NCBI RefSeq assembly: GCF_009829085.1
Contig: NZ_WUQY01000001.1
Location: 124,001-188,000, forward strand
Direction: 5' to 3'
Source: Sphingobacterium bovisgrunnientis
Lineage (GTDB): Bacteria; Bacteroidota; Bacteroidia; Sphingobacteriales; Sphingobacteriaceae
DNA length: 64,000 nucleotides
Position 1 is the first letter of the stretch, and each line of letters starts with the position of its first letter. The translations under genes and the position numbers were made by a program. Shown here piece by piece: positions 36,837 to 45,630 of this stretch. Below the pieces are notes generated by a model, which searched no databases, was not told where the DNA came from, and saw nothing but the letters and a program-made list of their open reading frames with translations.

Positions 36837-38156
36837 ATGAATTTAAAAATTAATAACGGGTTTAAATCCATAGCGGGTTTACTACTTTTAATCAGCTTAT
36901 TTTTTGCTGCGCCAGCTATGGCAATGCAGAGTGATTCGACAGTAGTTGACACAACGGCGGTAGCAGCAGCTACTGCTGGCGAGGCAACTGTTGATAGTGC
37001 AGCGGCAACTACGGATACAGCAGCTACGGCTACTGTAGCGGCAGATGCAAGTGCGGGTACTACAACTACAGCGGCTGCTAAGGTGGAAGAAGTAAAACAA
37101 ATAGATCCTCAAGTCTATAAAAACTTTTTCTACTATGTATTATTGTTCTTAGTTATTTGTACAATAATCGCTGTAATTGGCAAAATTCATTCAGTGTATG
37201 TATTGACGAGAAAGATGAATGGAAAATACAATGAGTATGGTAATAATAATTTACAAGCTACATTGTTCTTAATTTTCTTATTTGCCTTCTTAGCATTTGT
37301 ATACTATTCATACGATGTATGGGGAAGCTGGTCTTGGAGAGATGCTGCGACTGAGCATGGTAAAGAAATTGACCGTATGTTCATTATCACATTAGTGATT
37401 ACTACTGCTGTATTAATATTGACACACATCGTTTTATTTGTGTTCACATATGTATATAGAGCTAAAGCAAAACGTCAAGCGTACTACTATCCACATAATG
37501 ACTCTATCGAGAAATTGTGGACTATTGTTCCTGCGATTGTATTGACAGTTTTAGTATTGTTTGGTTTCTTCACATGGAGAGCTATTACAAATGTGCCAGA
37601 AGAATTGCAAAAATCAGCTATTCAAATCGAGGTTTTAGGTGAGCAATTTGCTTGGCATGTAAGATATCCAGGTGTAGATGGTGAAATCGGTAAGCGTAAC
37701 TATAAATTGACTACGCCTACAAACCCTTACGGTATTGATTTCAATGATAAAGCATCTTGGGATGATTTACAAACACAGGATATCGTTATTCCGGTTAATA
37801 AATCCGTGCGTTTCCATATTATTTCAAAAGACATTATTCACTCGTTTTATATTCCTGATTTCCGCGTACAAATCAACGCAGTACCAGGTATGACGAATTA
37901 CTTCCAATTTACGCCAACAGTGACTACTGAAGAGATGCGTGACAAAATGAATGATCCGAAATATGATTTCATTATGTTGTGTAATAAAATCTGTGGTCAA
38001 GGTCACTACAACATGGGTAAAAAAGTTATCGTTGTTACTGAGGCTGAATATAAAGAATGGTTAGCTCAACAGGGTAAATACTTCACAGAAGATTTACAAA
38101 AAGAGTTTGCTAGTAACAATGTATCAGAAGGTGTGAAAACAGCTTCAGTAAATTAA
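36837..38156 (+). CDS. coxB: cytochrome c oxidase subunit II with Ala/Thr-rich linker
   Basis: CuA-bearing subunit of the terminal oxidase, 439 residues. A signal peptide (about 1-32) is followed by a low-complexity Ala/Thr/Val segment (about 33-85) and four hydrophobic helices (about 95-117, 139-162, 181-207, 227-250), the last two being the usual subunit II hairpin. The CuA site is complete: His335 in IIHSFYIPDF and CNKICGQGHYNM with Cys382, Cys386, His390 and Met393. No fused cytochrome c domain follows, so electrons probably arrive from the ActA/ActE hemes. The extra N-terminal helices and linker are longer than in classical subunit II. Confidence 0.95.
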   Translation: MNLKINNGFKSIAGLLLLISLFFAAPAMAMQSDSTVVDTTAVAAATAGEATVDSAAATTDTAATATVAADASAGTTTTAAAKVEEVKQIDPQVYKNFFYYVLLFLVICTIIAVIGKIHSVYVLTRKMNGKYNEYGNNNLQATLFLIFLFAFLAFVYYSYDVWGSWSWRDAATEHGKEIDRMFIITLVITTAVLILTHIVLFVFTYVYRAKAKRQAYYYPHNDSIEKLWTIVPAIVLTVLVLFGFFTWRAITNVPEELQKSAIQIEVLGEQFAWHVRYPGVDGEIGKRNYKLTTPTNPYGIDFNDKASWDDLQTQDIVIPVNKSVRFHIISKDIIHSFYIPDFRVQINAVPGMTNYFQFTPTVTTEEMRDKMNDPKYDFIMLCNKICGQGHYNMGKKVIVVTEAEYKEWLAQQGKYFTEDLQKEFASNNVSEGVKTASVN

Positions 38157-38181
38157 TTATAAAAGATTTTTATAAAGTAAT

Positions 38182-40053
38182 ATGTCAAGTACAGTTTTAT
38201 CACACGACGCAGCTCATCATGATGCACATGGTCATCACCATGAGACGTTCTTAACTAAATATATATTTAGTCAAGATCACAAGATGATTGCGAAGCAATT
38301 CTTGATCACAGGTATCATTATGGCCGTGTTTGCCATGATCTTGTCTCTTTTGTTCCGTATTCAATTAGCTTGGCCGGACAAAGATTTCCCTATTCTTGAA
38401 GTATTCTTGGGTAAATGGGCAGAAGGTGGTCGTATTAAGCCTGATTTCTTTTTATCATTAGTTACTATCCACGGTACGATGATGGTATTCTTCGTATTGA
38501 CTGCGGGGTTATCGGGTACATTCAGTAACTTATTAATTCCATACCAAATTGGTGCTCGCGATATGGCATCTCCATTGATGAACATGTTGTCATACTGGTT
38601 CTTCTTTATCGCTTGTGTTATCATGATTGGATCCTTCTTTATTGAAAGTGGTCCAGCATCACCAGGATGGACTATTTATCCGCCATTATCTGCCGTTCCT
38701 ACAGCCATTTCTGGTTCTGGATTAGGTATGACGATGTGGTTAGCATCTATGACTTTATTTATCGTGTCTCAAGTATTGGGGGGTGTAAACTACATTTCTA
38801 CAATCTTGAATATGCGTACTAAAGGTATGGATCTTTGGAAAATGCCTTTAACTATCTGGTCTTTCCTCTTAACAGCTATCGTAGGTTTGTTATCGTTCCC
38901 AGTATTGGTTTCAGCAGTAGTATTATTGATCTTTGATCGTTCGGCAGGTACATCATTCTACTTGTCAGACTTAGTTGTTCAAGGACAGATTTTACCTAAT
39001 GAAGGTGGTTCTCCAATCTTATTCCAACACTTATTCTGGTTCTTGGGTCACCCTGAGGTATATATCGTAGTAATGCCTGCATTAGGTTTGACTTCAGAAG
39101 TAATCTCAACAAACTCACGTAAACCAATCTTTGGTTACCACGCGATGGTTTACTCATTAGTAGGTATCACGGTATTATCATTTATCGTATGGGGTCACCA
39201 CATGTTCGTGACTGGTATGAATCCTTTCTTGGGTGGTGTATTTATGATTACGACGTTGATTATCGCAGTTCCTTCAGCAGTAAAATCATTTAACTATATG
39301 GCTACATTGTGGAGAGGTAACATTCGTTTCACTCCAGCGATGATGTTTGCTATCGGTATGGTATCATTCTTTATCTCAGGTGGTGTTACAGGAATTTTCT
39401 TAGGTAACGCTGCATTGGATATCAACTTACACGATACTTACTTCGTAGTAGCTCACTTCCACTTGGTAATGGGTTCTGCTTCTATCTTTGGTATGTTGTG
39501 TGGTGTTTACCACTGGTATCCTAAGATGTTCGGTAGAATGATGAACGAGAAGTTGGCATATTTCCACTTCTGGTTGACTTTCATCGGTGCGTACTTAGTA
39601 TTCTTCCCAATGCACTTTATGGGTATTGATGGGGTGCCTCGTCGTTACTACTCATTCACTGAGTTTGCATTCATGGAAAAATGGGTTTCTGTAAATATTC
39701 TAGTTACTTGGGCTGCTATTATTGCAGGTGTTGGTCAGTTAGCATTCTTAATTAATTTCTTCGGATCTATTTGGTGCGGTAAGAGAGCAACGCAAAACCC
39801 TTGGAACTCTAATACATTGGAGTGGACTACTCCAGTAGAGCATTTCCACGGAAACTGGCCAGGAGAGATTCCTACAGTATACCGTTGGCCTTATGACTAC
39901 AGTAAGCCAGGTCACCACGAGGATTTCATTCCTCAAAGTGTTCCACATTCGCAAACTATGAGTTCGAATATGCCACATGATTTCGAAGGAAATGAAGAAG
40001 CTATTCGTATTCAAGAGCAATGGAATAAAGAAAATAACAGAGTAGAAGGTTAG
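38182..40053 (+). CDS. coxA: cytochrome c oxidase subunit I (A-type heme-copper oxidase)
   Basis: Catalytic proton-pumping subunit, 623 residues, about 12 helices. Key motifs are IHGTMMVFF (heme a ligand His), WFLGHPEVYIVVMPALG (CuB His with the Glu of the D-channel A1 type and cross-linked Tyr), WGHHMFVTGM (CuB His pair) and HDTYFVVAHFHLVMG (heme a3 and a ligands). The N-terminus is His-rich (HDAAHHDAHGHHHE). The cytosolic tail includes WPYDYSKPG. It follows coxB by 25 bp and forms the terminal oxidase with coxB and the subunit III/IV genes downstream. Confidence 0.97.
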   Translation: MSSTVLSHDAAHHDAHGHHHETFLTKYIFSQDHKMIAKQFLITGIIMAVFAMILSLLFRIQLAWPDKDFPILEVFLGKWAEGGRIKPDFFLSLVTIHGTMMVFFVLTAGLSGTFSNLLIPYQIGARDMASPLMNMLSYWFFFIACVIMIGSFFIESGPASPGWTIYPPLSAVPTAISGSGLGMTMWLASMTLFIVSQVLGGVNYISTILNMRTKGMDLWKMPLTIWSFLLTAIVGLLSFPVLVSAVVLLIFDRSAGTSFYLSDLVVQGQILPNEGGSPILFQHLFWFLGHPEVYIVVMPALGLTSEVISTNSRKPIFGYHAMVYSLVGITVLSFIVWGHHMFVTGMNPFLGGVFMITTLIIAVPSAVKSFNYMATLWRGNIRFTPAMMFAIGMVSFFISGGVTGIFLGNAALDINLHDTYFVVAHFHLVMGSASIFGMLCGVYHWYPKMFGRMMNEKLAYFHFWLTFIGAYLVFFPMHFMGIDGVPRRYYSFTEFAFMEKWVSVNILVTWAAIIAGVGQLAFLINFFGSIWCGKRATQNPWNSNTLEWTTPVEHFHGNWPGEIPTVYRWPYDYSKPGHHEDFIPQSVPHSQTMSSNMPHDFEGNEEAIRIQEQWNKENNRVEG

Positions 40054-40105
40054 GTTTATACCTACCTTCTATTTAATACTATTTTGACAAATATAAAGAG
40101 GCGTA

Positions 40106-41149
40106 ATGTATCCAGCAGGTGAGAAGATGTTTATAAATGTTAATAGAATAACTATTATCACCTTATTTCTTGTTATTATCGCTGGGGGCGTAGTACGAAG
40201 CACAGGTTCGGGAATGGGATGCCCAGACTGGCCTAAATGTTTCAACCAAATCATTCCACCTACTGATGTTAGCCAATTACCTGAAGGGTATGAGCAACAT
40301 TATATAGATGGACGTGTCAAGAAAAATCAACGTTTTGCAAATATTGTTGAACTTTTTGGAGACGCGGAAAAGGCAGATAAAATTCGTCATGATGAATCAA
40401 TTTTAGTACATGAGGAATTTAACGCCGCGAAGACATGGACAGAATACATTAATCGTCTAGTCGGTGTTTTAGCAGGGTTTGCGTTATTATTTACGGCAGT
40501 ATATTCGTTTATTTATATCAAGTCAAAACCTTCCATTTTCATATGGAGTGTTCTTAATGTCATCTTAGTTGTAATTCAAGCTTGGTTAGGTTCAATTGTT
40601 GTGTCAACCAACCTGATGCCTTGGATTATCACCGTGCACATGTTGTTAGCACTGATTATTGTTGGTGTAAGTATTTATACTTTCTATATAGCTACTACTC
40701 TGCGAAATAAGACGATATTAGTCAATTATCCTTCGACGGGACTTAAAGCTATCGCCATAGTATCTCTTATAGTTACATTGGTACAAGTAGTATACGGTAC
40801 AGAAGTAAGAGAGGTAATTGATCATCTGAATGCAGATGGCGTAGCACGAGGAGAATGGATTGAATCTATAGGTGTTAATTATGATATCCATAGAATATTA
40901 GCTTATGTGACTTTATTGATTACTGTTTTGTTTTTCTTTCTAGTGAAAAATAGATTTAGCAAAACGTCAATTCAAAGTCAATATGCATGGATAATCTTAA
41001 TATTAGTAGTATTACAAATGTTGTCTGGGATAATATTAGCTAGATTTGCAGTTCCAGCTTTTGCGCAGACATCACACTTAGTACTAGCAAGTTTGTTTTT
41101 CGGAGCACAGTATTATTTGATGCTTTTGATGACGAAGCTGAAAAGATAG
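40106..41149 (+). CDS. ctaA: heme A synthase (COX15/CtaA family)
   Basis: Oxidises heme O to heme A for the aa3-type oxidase encoded alongside. The 347-residue protein has eight helices and the conserved start VRSTGSGMGCPDWPKCF with the Cys pair, the first helix-bundle His in HEEFNAAKTWTEYINRLVG, ITVHMLLAL, and the second-half His residues in YDIHRILAYV and QTSHLVLASL. The ATG at 40106 follows an AAAGAGG sequence; an internal ATG at 40127 preceded by GGTGAGAAG is an alternative start. The 52-bp gap after coxA is within the operon. Confidence 0.92.
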   Translation: MYPAGEKMFINVNRITIITLFLVIIAGGVVRSTGSGMGCPDWPKCFNQIIPPTDVSQLPEGYEQHYIDGRVKKNQRFANIVELFGDAEKADKIRHDESILVHEEFNAAKTWTEYINRLVGVLAGFALLFTAVYSFIYIKSKPSIFIWSVLNVILVVIQAWLGSIVVSTNLMPWIITVHMLLALIIVGVSIYTFYIATTLRNKTILVNYPSTGLKAIAIVSLIVTLVQVVYGTEVREVIDHLNADGVARGEWIESIGVNYDIHRILAYVTLLITVLFFFLVKNRFSKTSIQSQYAWIILILVVLQMLSGIILARFAVPAFAQTSHLVLASLFFGAQYYLMLLMTKLKR

Positions 41150-41201
41150 ATAATAGCAAATACAATTATTATCTAGAGGAGAAAAGGAGAAAGAGCACTC
41201 A

Positions 41202-42110
41202 ATGAAAACTTTTATTTCAGATTTTAACAAACTTGTAAAATTACGTTTGACGTTAACTGTTGTATTTTCAGCATCTATTTCATTTTTGATAGGCGCGAAG
41301 CAACAGGGTGATATCATGTGGTTCAATTGGTTATTATTAACGATTGGCGGATTCTTGGTGACAGGAGCAGCGAATGGTTTTAATGAAATCATTGAAAAGG
41401 ACATCGACAAATTAATGAAGCGCACGATGGATCGTCCATTACCAGCCGGAAGAATGACAACAGGTCAAGCTTTAGTGTTGAGTTTATTTATGGGCATTAT
41501 TGGCACTTTGGTATTGGTAAAACTGAATTTTATCGCAGGATTACTATCGGTGTTTTCAATATTTTTGTATGCATTCGTGTATACACCTTTAAAACCTAAA
41601 TCCAGAATTGCTGTATTCATAGGCGCAATTCCTGGTGCATTGCCACCACTGATTGGGTATTTCGCGGCGTTCGAATCGTTAGGATTTGGATTAGCTTATG
41701 CATCGGTTAGTGAATCTGCTATTATCATTACACCATTTATTTTGTTCCTTGTTCAGTTTTTCTGGCAATATCCACATTACTGGGCGATTGCTTGGGTAGC
41801 GGACGAAGATTACAAAAGAGCTGGTATCCAATTATTACCGAGCCTAAAGAAAAATAAAGCATCAGCTGTATTCATCTTTATATCTGCTTTACTAATGATT
41901 CCAGTTGGCTTTTTGCCAATGTATTATGGATTCGGTGGTTGGATATTTACGATAGTATCGCTGTTAGGTGGTTTAGCATTCACTTGGTACGGATACAAGC
42001 ATCTTGTAGAATTAAAAGATGAAACGGCTAAAAAGGTAATGTATATCTCGTTTTTATATTTACCGTTGACACAATTGGTATTACTTTTTGATTTTATTCC
42101 TTTTAAATAA
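41202..42110 (+). CDS. cyoE: protoheme IX farnesyltransferase (heme O synthase)
   Basis: Transfers a farnesyl group to heme b to make heme O, the substrate of the heme A synthase encoded just upstream. It is a UbiA-type membrane prenyltransferase of 302 residues. The first Asp-rich motif is NGFNEIIEKDIDKLMKRTMD, followed by RPLPAGRM; the second-half element is WQYPHYWAIAWVADEDYKRAG. It is preceded by an unusually purine-rich leader with two GGAG tracts (41178-41189), which is notable in a phylum with weak Shine-Dalgarno use. The symbol ctaB is also used. Confidence 0.94.
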   Translation: MKTFISDFNKLVKLRLTLTVVFSASISFLIGAKQQGDIMWFNWLLLTIGGFLVTGAANGFNEIIEKDIDKLMKRTMDRPLPAGRMTTGQALVLSLFMGIIGTLVLVKLNFIAGLLSVFSIFLYAFVYTPLKPKSRIAVFIGAIPGALPPLIGYFAAFESLGFGLAYASVSESAIIITPFILFLVQFFWQYPHYWAIAWVADEDYKRAGIQLLPSLKKNKASAVFIFISALLMIPVGFLPMYYGFGGWIFTIVSLLGGLAFTWYGYKHLVELKDETAKKVMYISFLYLPLTQLVLLFDFIPFK

Positions 42111-42115
42111 TATAA

Positions 42116-42700
42116 ATGGGAGCTAACGAAATAGAATTGGAAGACTTGCAAAGAAAGCGTAAAGCTCAAAAATTCAACCTTTGGTTGGGTTTAATTGGGA
42201 TGTTTATGATGTTCGCTGCACTTTCAAGTGGATTTATCGTATATACGGCAAGTGGTGTTGATAAAGGAATTAAAACAATATTACCACAAGCGTTTATTTA
42301 CAGTACACTAGTAATAGTGGCAAGTAGTTTGACTTTGCATTTCGCGGTTAAAGCTGCTCAATTAAATCAACTTGCAAAACAAAAGATGCTATTGATTATC
42401 ACGATCGTGTTAGGCATAGTATTTTTTATACTTCAAGTACAATCGTGGGGGATATTGACAGAGCAGGGCGTTTATTTTATAAACAATAATGCTTCACAGT
42501 CATTTATCTACATCTTCACTGGATTGCACTTGGCACACATTGTAGCTGGACTTTTGGTATTGGTACGCGCATATTTTGGTGCTGTTAAGCCAATTGCTTC
42601 CGACCGCAATGTTTTTAGAATGGATCTAGCAGCTATTTTTTGGCATTTTCTAGATCTTTTATGGATTTATATATATGTTTTCTTACTTTTGAATCAATAA
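42116..42700 (+). CDS. cytochrome c oxidase subunit III, short form
   Basis: Heme-copper oxidase subunit III family protein, 194 residues with five helices. Family elements are LWLGLIGMFMMFAALSSGFIVY (first helix), IYIFTGLHLAHIVAGLLVLV (subunit III His-rich helix) and FWHFLDLLWIYIYVFLLL at the end. Two subunit III genes occur in tandem here; this shorter one lies 5 bp after cyoE and 9 bp before the longer copy. Whether both are in the same oxidase complex cannot be told from sequence. Confidence 0.92.
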   Translation: MGANEIELEDLQRKRKAQKFNLWLGLIGMFMMFAALSSGFIVYTASGVDKGIKTILPQAFIYSTLVIVASSLTLHFAVKAAQLNQLAKQKMLLIITIVLGIVFFILQVQSWGILTEQGVYFINNNASQSFIYIFTGLHLAHIVAGLLVLVRAYFGAVKPIASDRNVFRMDLAAIFWHFLDLLWIYIYVFLLLNQ

Positions 42701-42709
42701 TAGTAAACA

Positions 42710-43450
42710 ATGAGTACAACAACTGTATCGCAATTGGATAAGGTAAAAGACGGACCATGGTCTGGTGGTAAGTCACCTTGGAATTTAGAGTATGGAAAAA
42801 TCATGATGTGGTTTTTCTTAGTTTCAGATGCTTTTACGTTTTCGGCATTCCTAATTTATTATGGTGCTCAAAAATTTGCTCAACCTACATGGATAGATGC
42901 GGATAAAATTTTCCAATCTGTACCAGGTATTGCTGAGTCGGGTCAACCTTTGGTTTTCGTAGGTATAATGACCTTCATTTTGATTATGTCTTCTGTGACT
43001 ATGGTATTAGCCGTAGAAGCAGGACATCGTAATTCAAAACAAGAAGTTATTAAGTGGATGATTTGGACAATTATTGGTGGTTTGGCTTTCGTAGGCTGTC
43101 AAGCTATCGAGTGGAATCACTTGCATCACCAAGGATTTTGGTTTGGAAGAAACCCTGCTACAGGATTAGTTGATCCAGATGCTATTGCAGCAGCTTTAGA
43201 GCCATATTTTACAAAGGATATTTCTTATACAGCAGCATTACAATTCTCTAATTTATTCTTTACTATCACTGGTTTCCACGGTTTCCACGTTTCGATCGGT
43301 ATTTTGTTGAATATCATTATTCTTTGTATGACATTGAATAATACATTTGAGAATAGAGGTACTTATTTAATGGTTGAAAAAGTAGGTCTTTACTGGCACT
43401 TTGTAGATTTAGTGTGGGTATTCGTATTTACATTCTTCTACTTAATCTAA
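42710..43450 (+). CDS. coxC: cytochrome c oxidase subunit III, long form
   Basis: Second subunit III-type protein, 246 residues. It shows KIMMWFFLVSDAFTFSAFLI (first helix), a central MIWTIIGGLAFVGCQAIEWNHL, TGFHGFHVSIGILLNIIIL and YWHFVDLVWVFVFTFFYLI, the usual subunit III terminus. A 45-residue loop (FGRNPATGLVDPDA and onward) between helices is longer than in the tandem partner. It is likely the structural subunit III of the aa3-type oxidase. Confidence 0.93.
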   Translation: MSTTTVSQLDKVKDGPWSGGKSPWNLEYGKIMMWFFLVSDAFTFSAFLIYYGAQKFAQPTWIDADKIFQSVPGIAESGQPLVFVGIMTFILIMSSVTMVLAVEAGHRNSKQEVIKWMIWTIIGGLAFVGCQAIEWNHLHHQGFWFGRNPATGLVDPDAIAAALEPYFTKDISYTAALQFSNLFFTITGFHGFHVSIGILLNIIILCMTLNNTFENRGTYLMVEKVGLYWHFVDLVWVFVFTFFYLI

Positions 43451-43477
43451 TTATTGACTTTTATCGAATTATAGAAA

Positions 43478-43855
43478 ATGGCACATCACGATCATATAGC
43501 TACACACGATGCTCACGAGCATGGTGAGGGAATGGGCAAAAAGCAAATCTGGCAAGTATTCTTTGTATTGTTGGCATTGACAGCATTAGAATTCTTGATC
43601 GCATTAGGTTTTGTTCATCACTGGGGAATTTTGCAAAAAGGCGCTTTAGTTAATACGATTTATATCGTTTTGACACTTGTGAAAGCATACTATATTGTTG
43701 CATACTTTATGCACTTGAAGTTTGAAAAATCAAGTTTTATTGTTACTTGTAGTATAGTATTTATTTTTATCATCTATTTCATCGTATTGATGTTGGTAGA
43801 AGGTGATTATTTATTATATCACTTACAAGAGCATGATATTTTTCCTAATAAATAA
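43478..43855 (+). CDS. cytochrome c oxidase subunit IV family protein
   Basis: A 125-residue membrane protein with three helices (IWQVFFVLLALTALEFLIAL, LVNTIYIVLTLVKAYYIVAYFMHL, IVTCSIVFIFIIYFIVLML). The LVKAYYIVAYFMHLKFE segment is the hallmark of the prokaryotic oxidase subunit IV family. The N-terminus is His/Asp/Glu-rich (MAHHDHIATHDAHEHGEG), like those of coxA and actF in the same operon. It probably stabilises CuB assembly or subunit I/III packing. Confidence 0.9.
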   Translation: MAHHDHIATHDAHEHGEGMGKKQIWQVFFVLLALTALEFLIALGFVHHWGILQKGALVNTIYIVLTLVKAYYIVAYFMHLKFEKSSFIVTCSIVFIFIIYFIVLMLVEGDYLLYHLQEHDIFPNK

Positions 43856-43857
43856 GA

Positions 43858-44571
43858 ATGAATAATAACTCTAAAAAGAGAAATATATCAACTTTTATAA
43901 TCCTGGCTATAGTATTACTAGTGCCAGGATTTTTGTATATAACGCTTAATAAAATTGGTTCAAACCAATATTTGAAGCTTCCAGTATACGGTGAGAAAGT
44001 GCTTTCTGGTAAGATGAATCGCAAGATGGGACGGGAGATTCCCGATACGGTTTATCATCAGATCGAACCATTAACTGTGTTTAATGCTAATGGTGAGAAA
44101 GTTGATTTTCTAAATCAAGATACTGTTATCACAGTAGTACATTTGTTTGCAGCGCAAGACAGTGGTTTATCTCGTACATTACTTACGAATCTTAAACCAG
44201 TGGCAGAACGTTTTAAGAATGTGCAAAAGGTGAAATTTTATTCAATTTCGCTCAATCCAAATGAAAGCAGCGAAGATTTGGAAAAAATACAACAGCTATA
44301 TGCGAAAGAGTTTGGTCCAACTTGGTTTATCGTGCGTCCAGATTCGGCAATAACGGAATATGTACAACAAAACTTTTTGATTGATGCACATGTAAATACA
44401 GATTCTACATTTTCTTTTAGTAACAATTATTTATTAATTGACACAGAGAGGCGAATTCGTGGTTTCTACGACATCAACGCAAATAAGGAGATGGAACGAC
44501 TGGAGGACGAGATCAAAGTTCAATTGGTAGAGGAAGCGCGTAATAATCCATTAAAAATAGAGAAGAAATAG
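43858..44571 (+). CDS. SCO1/SenC-like thioredoxin-fold protein lacking all cysteines
   Basis: Membrane-anchored (helix at about 10-30) 237-residue protein in the position where oxidase operons carry the copper chaperone SCO. The thioredoxin-like fold is suggested by VVHLFAAQDSG (residues 93-103), YSISLNPNESSEDLEKIQQL, FGPTWFIVRPDS and NYLLIDTERRIRGFYD. SCO proteins bind copper with a CxxxC at the site that here reads AAQDSG, and a His near the C-terminus. This protein contains no cysteine at all, so normal copper loading of CuA is not possible with it. It starts 2 bp after the subunit IV gene. Confidence 0.72.
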   Translation: MNNNSKKRNISTFIILAIVLLVPGFLYITLNKIGSNQYLKLPVYGEKVLSGKMNRKMGREIPDTVYHQIEPLTVFNANGEKVDFLNQDTVITVVHLFAAQDSGLSRTLLTNLKPVAERFKNVQKVKFYSISLNPNESSEDLEKIQQLYAKEFGPTWFIVRPDSAITEYVQQNFLIDAHVNTDSTFSFSNNYLLIDTERRIRGFYDINANKEMERLEDEIKVQLVEEARNNPLKIEKK

Positions 44572-44572
44572 T

Positions 44573-45115
44573 ATGGCAATGACAGAAGAAGAAAAGAAGT
44601 ATAAAGGTATTATTTGGACATTATCTATTGTAGTGCCTTTAGCTGTAGCAGCATTATTTGGTATAAATTTGCAAAAAATGGGCTACGATGTAGAACCCTT
44701 ATCATTTTTACCACCAATTTATGCGACAATTAACGGCTTAACAGCTGTCTTATTAGTATGGGCGGTATCAGCAATCAAAAGAGGCAATGCAAAATTGCAC
44801 GAAAACTTGATCAAATTATGCATGGTTTGTTCTGGTTTATTTTTAATAATGTATGTGGCATATCACATGACATCAGTTTCTACACCATATGGAGGTGAGG
44901 GAGCTATTCGTTATGTGTATTTCTTCATTTTAATTTCACATATCTTATTATCAATTATTATTATACCTTTTGTATTGTTCACATTCGTAAGAGGTATTGC
45001 AGGAGCATACGAACGTCATAAAAAACTAGCGCGTATCACGTATCCGATGTGGTTGTACGTAGCCGTTACTGGAGTGATTGTCTATGTAATGATATCACCT
45101 TATTATACACATTAA
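44573..45115 (+). CDS. DUF420 (CtaM-like) membrane protein
   Basis: A 180-residue membrane protein with about five helices: IIWTLSIVVPLAVAALFGI, ATINGLTAVLLVWAVSAIKR, LCMVCSGLFLIMYVAYHMT, YFFILISHILLSIIIIPFVLF and MWLYVAVTGVIVYVMIS. Conserved His residues sit in KLHENLIKL, YHMTS and ISHILLS, as in DUF420 and CtaM proteins that are needed for heme A oxidase maturation in some bacteria. The start is 1 bp after the SCO-like gene. A second ATG at 44579 is also possible. Confidence 0.85.
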   Translation: MAMTEEEKKYKGIIWTLSIVVPLAVAALFGINLQKMGYDVEPLSFLPPIYATINGLTAVLLVWAVSAIKRGNAKLHENLIKLCMVCSGLFLIMYVAYHMTSVSTPYGGEGAIRYVYFFILISHILLSIIIIPFVLFTFVRGIAGAYERHKKLARITYPMWLYVAVTGVIVYVMISPYYTH

Positions 45116-45120
45116 TAAAG

Positions 45121-45576
45121 ATGAATAGAGTTTGGATATATCAAGCTGATAGATTCTTAACTGCGGTGGAAGTATCAGAAATTAGTGATTTAGCTCAAGG
45201 TTTTGTAGCTTCATGGACGGCTCATGGATCAGCATTAGCTGGAAAGGTTACGCTTATTGACAACCTATTTTTAATACTAGAAGTAGATGAAGAAGTAACA
45301 GGAGTGACTGGATGTTCTATTGATAAGTCAGTGCATTTTATACAAGTTCTAGGAGAGAAGTTTGGTATTGATTTCTTTGATAGAATGCGTGTGTCCTATA
45401 TCGATGAAGAAGGCAAATTACAACTTGCAAGTCGTGACGAATTTCAGGCTTTAGTGAATAGTAATACTGTTAATGCAGAGACATTAGTTTACAACAATCT
45501 AATTCAAACATCAGAAGAACTTTCAACAAATTGGAAAATTCCATTTTCACAAAGTTGGCACAGTAAGGTCTTTTAG
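45121..45576 (+). CDS. conserved protein of unknown function at the end of the oxidase operon
   Basis: A 151-residue soluble protein, starting at the ATG at 45121; the longer frame from 45049 lies inside the upstream gene. The opening RVWIYQADRFLTAVEVSEI and FVASWTAHGSALAGKVTLID are familiar from Bacteroidota proteins that databases often mislabel as ABC transporter ATPase, yet no Walker motif is present. It has one Cys in TGVTGCSIDKSVHFIQ. A role in oxidase biogenesis is suggested only by its position, 5 bp after the DUF420 gene. Confidence 0.75.
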   Translation: MNRVWIYQADRFLTAVEVSEISDLAQGFVASWTAHGSALAGKVTLIDNLFLILEVDEEVTGVTGCSIDKSVHFIQVLGEKFGIDFFDRMRVSYIDEEGKLQLASRDEFQALVNSNTVNAETLVYNNLIQTSEELSTNWKIPFSQSWHSKVF

Positions 45577-45595
45577 CAAGATTACATAGTAAAAC

Positions 45596-45628
45596 AGGAA
45601 AGGATGTACGTGACGTACATCCTTTCCT
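45596..45628. terminator. bidirectional terminator, oxidase operon / pckA
   Basis: Perfect 15-bp arms AGGAAAGGATGTACG / CGTACATCCTTTCCT around a TGA loop, between the convergent oxidase operon and pckA. Confidence 0.92.
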
Positions 45629-45630
45629 AT

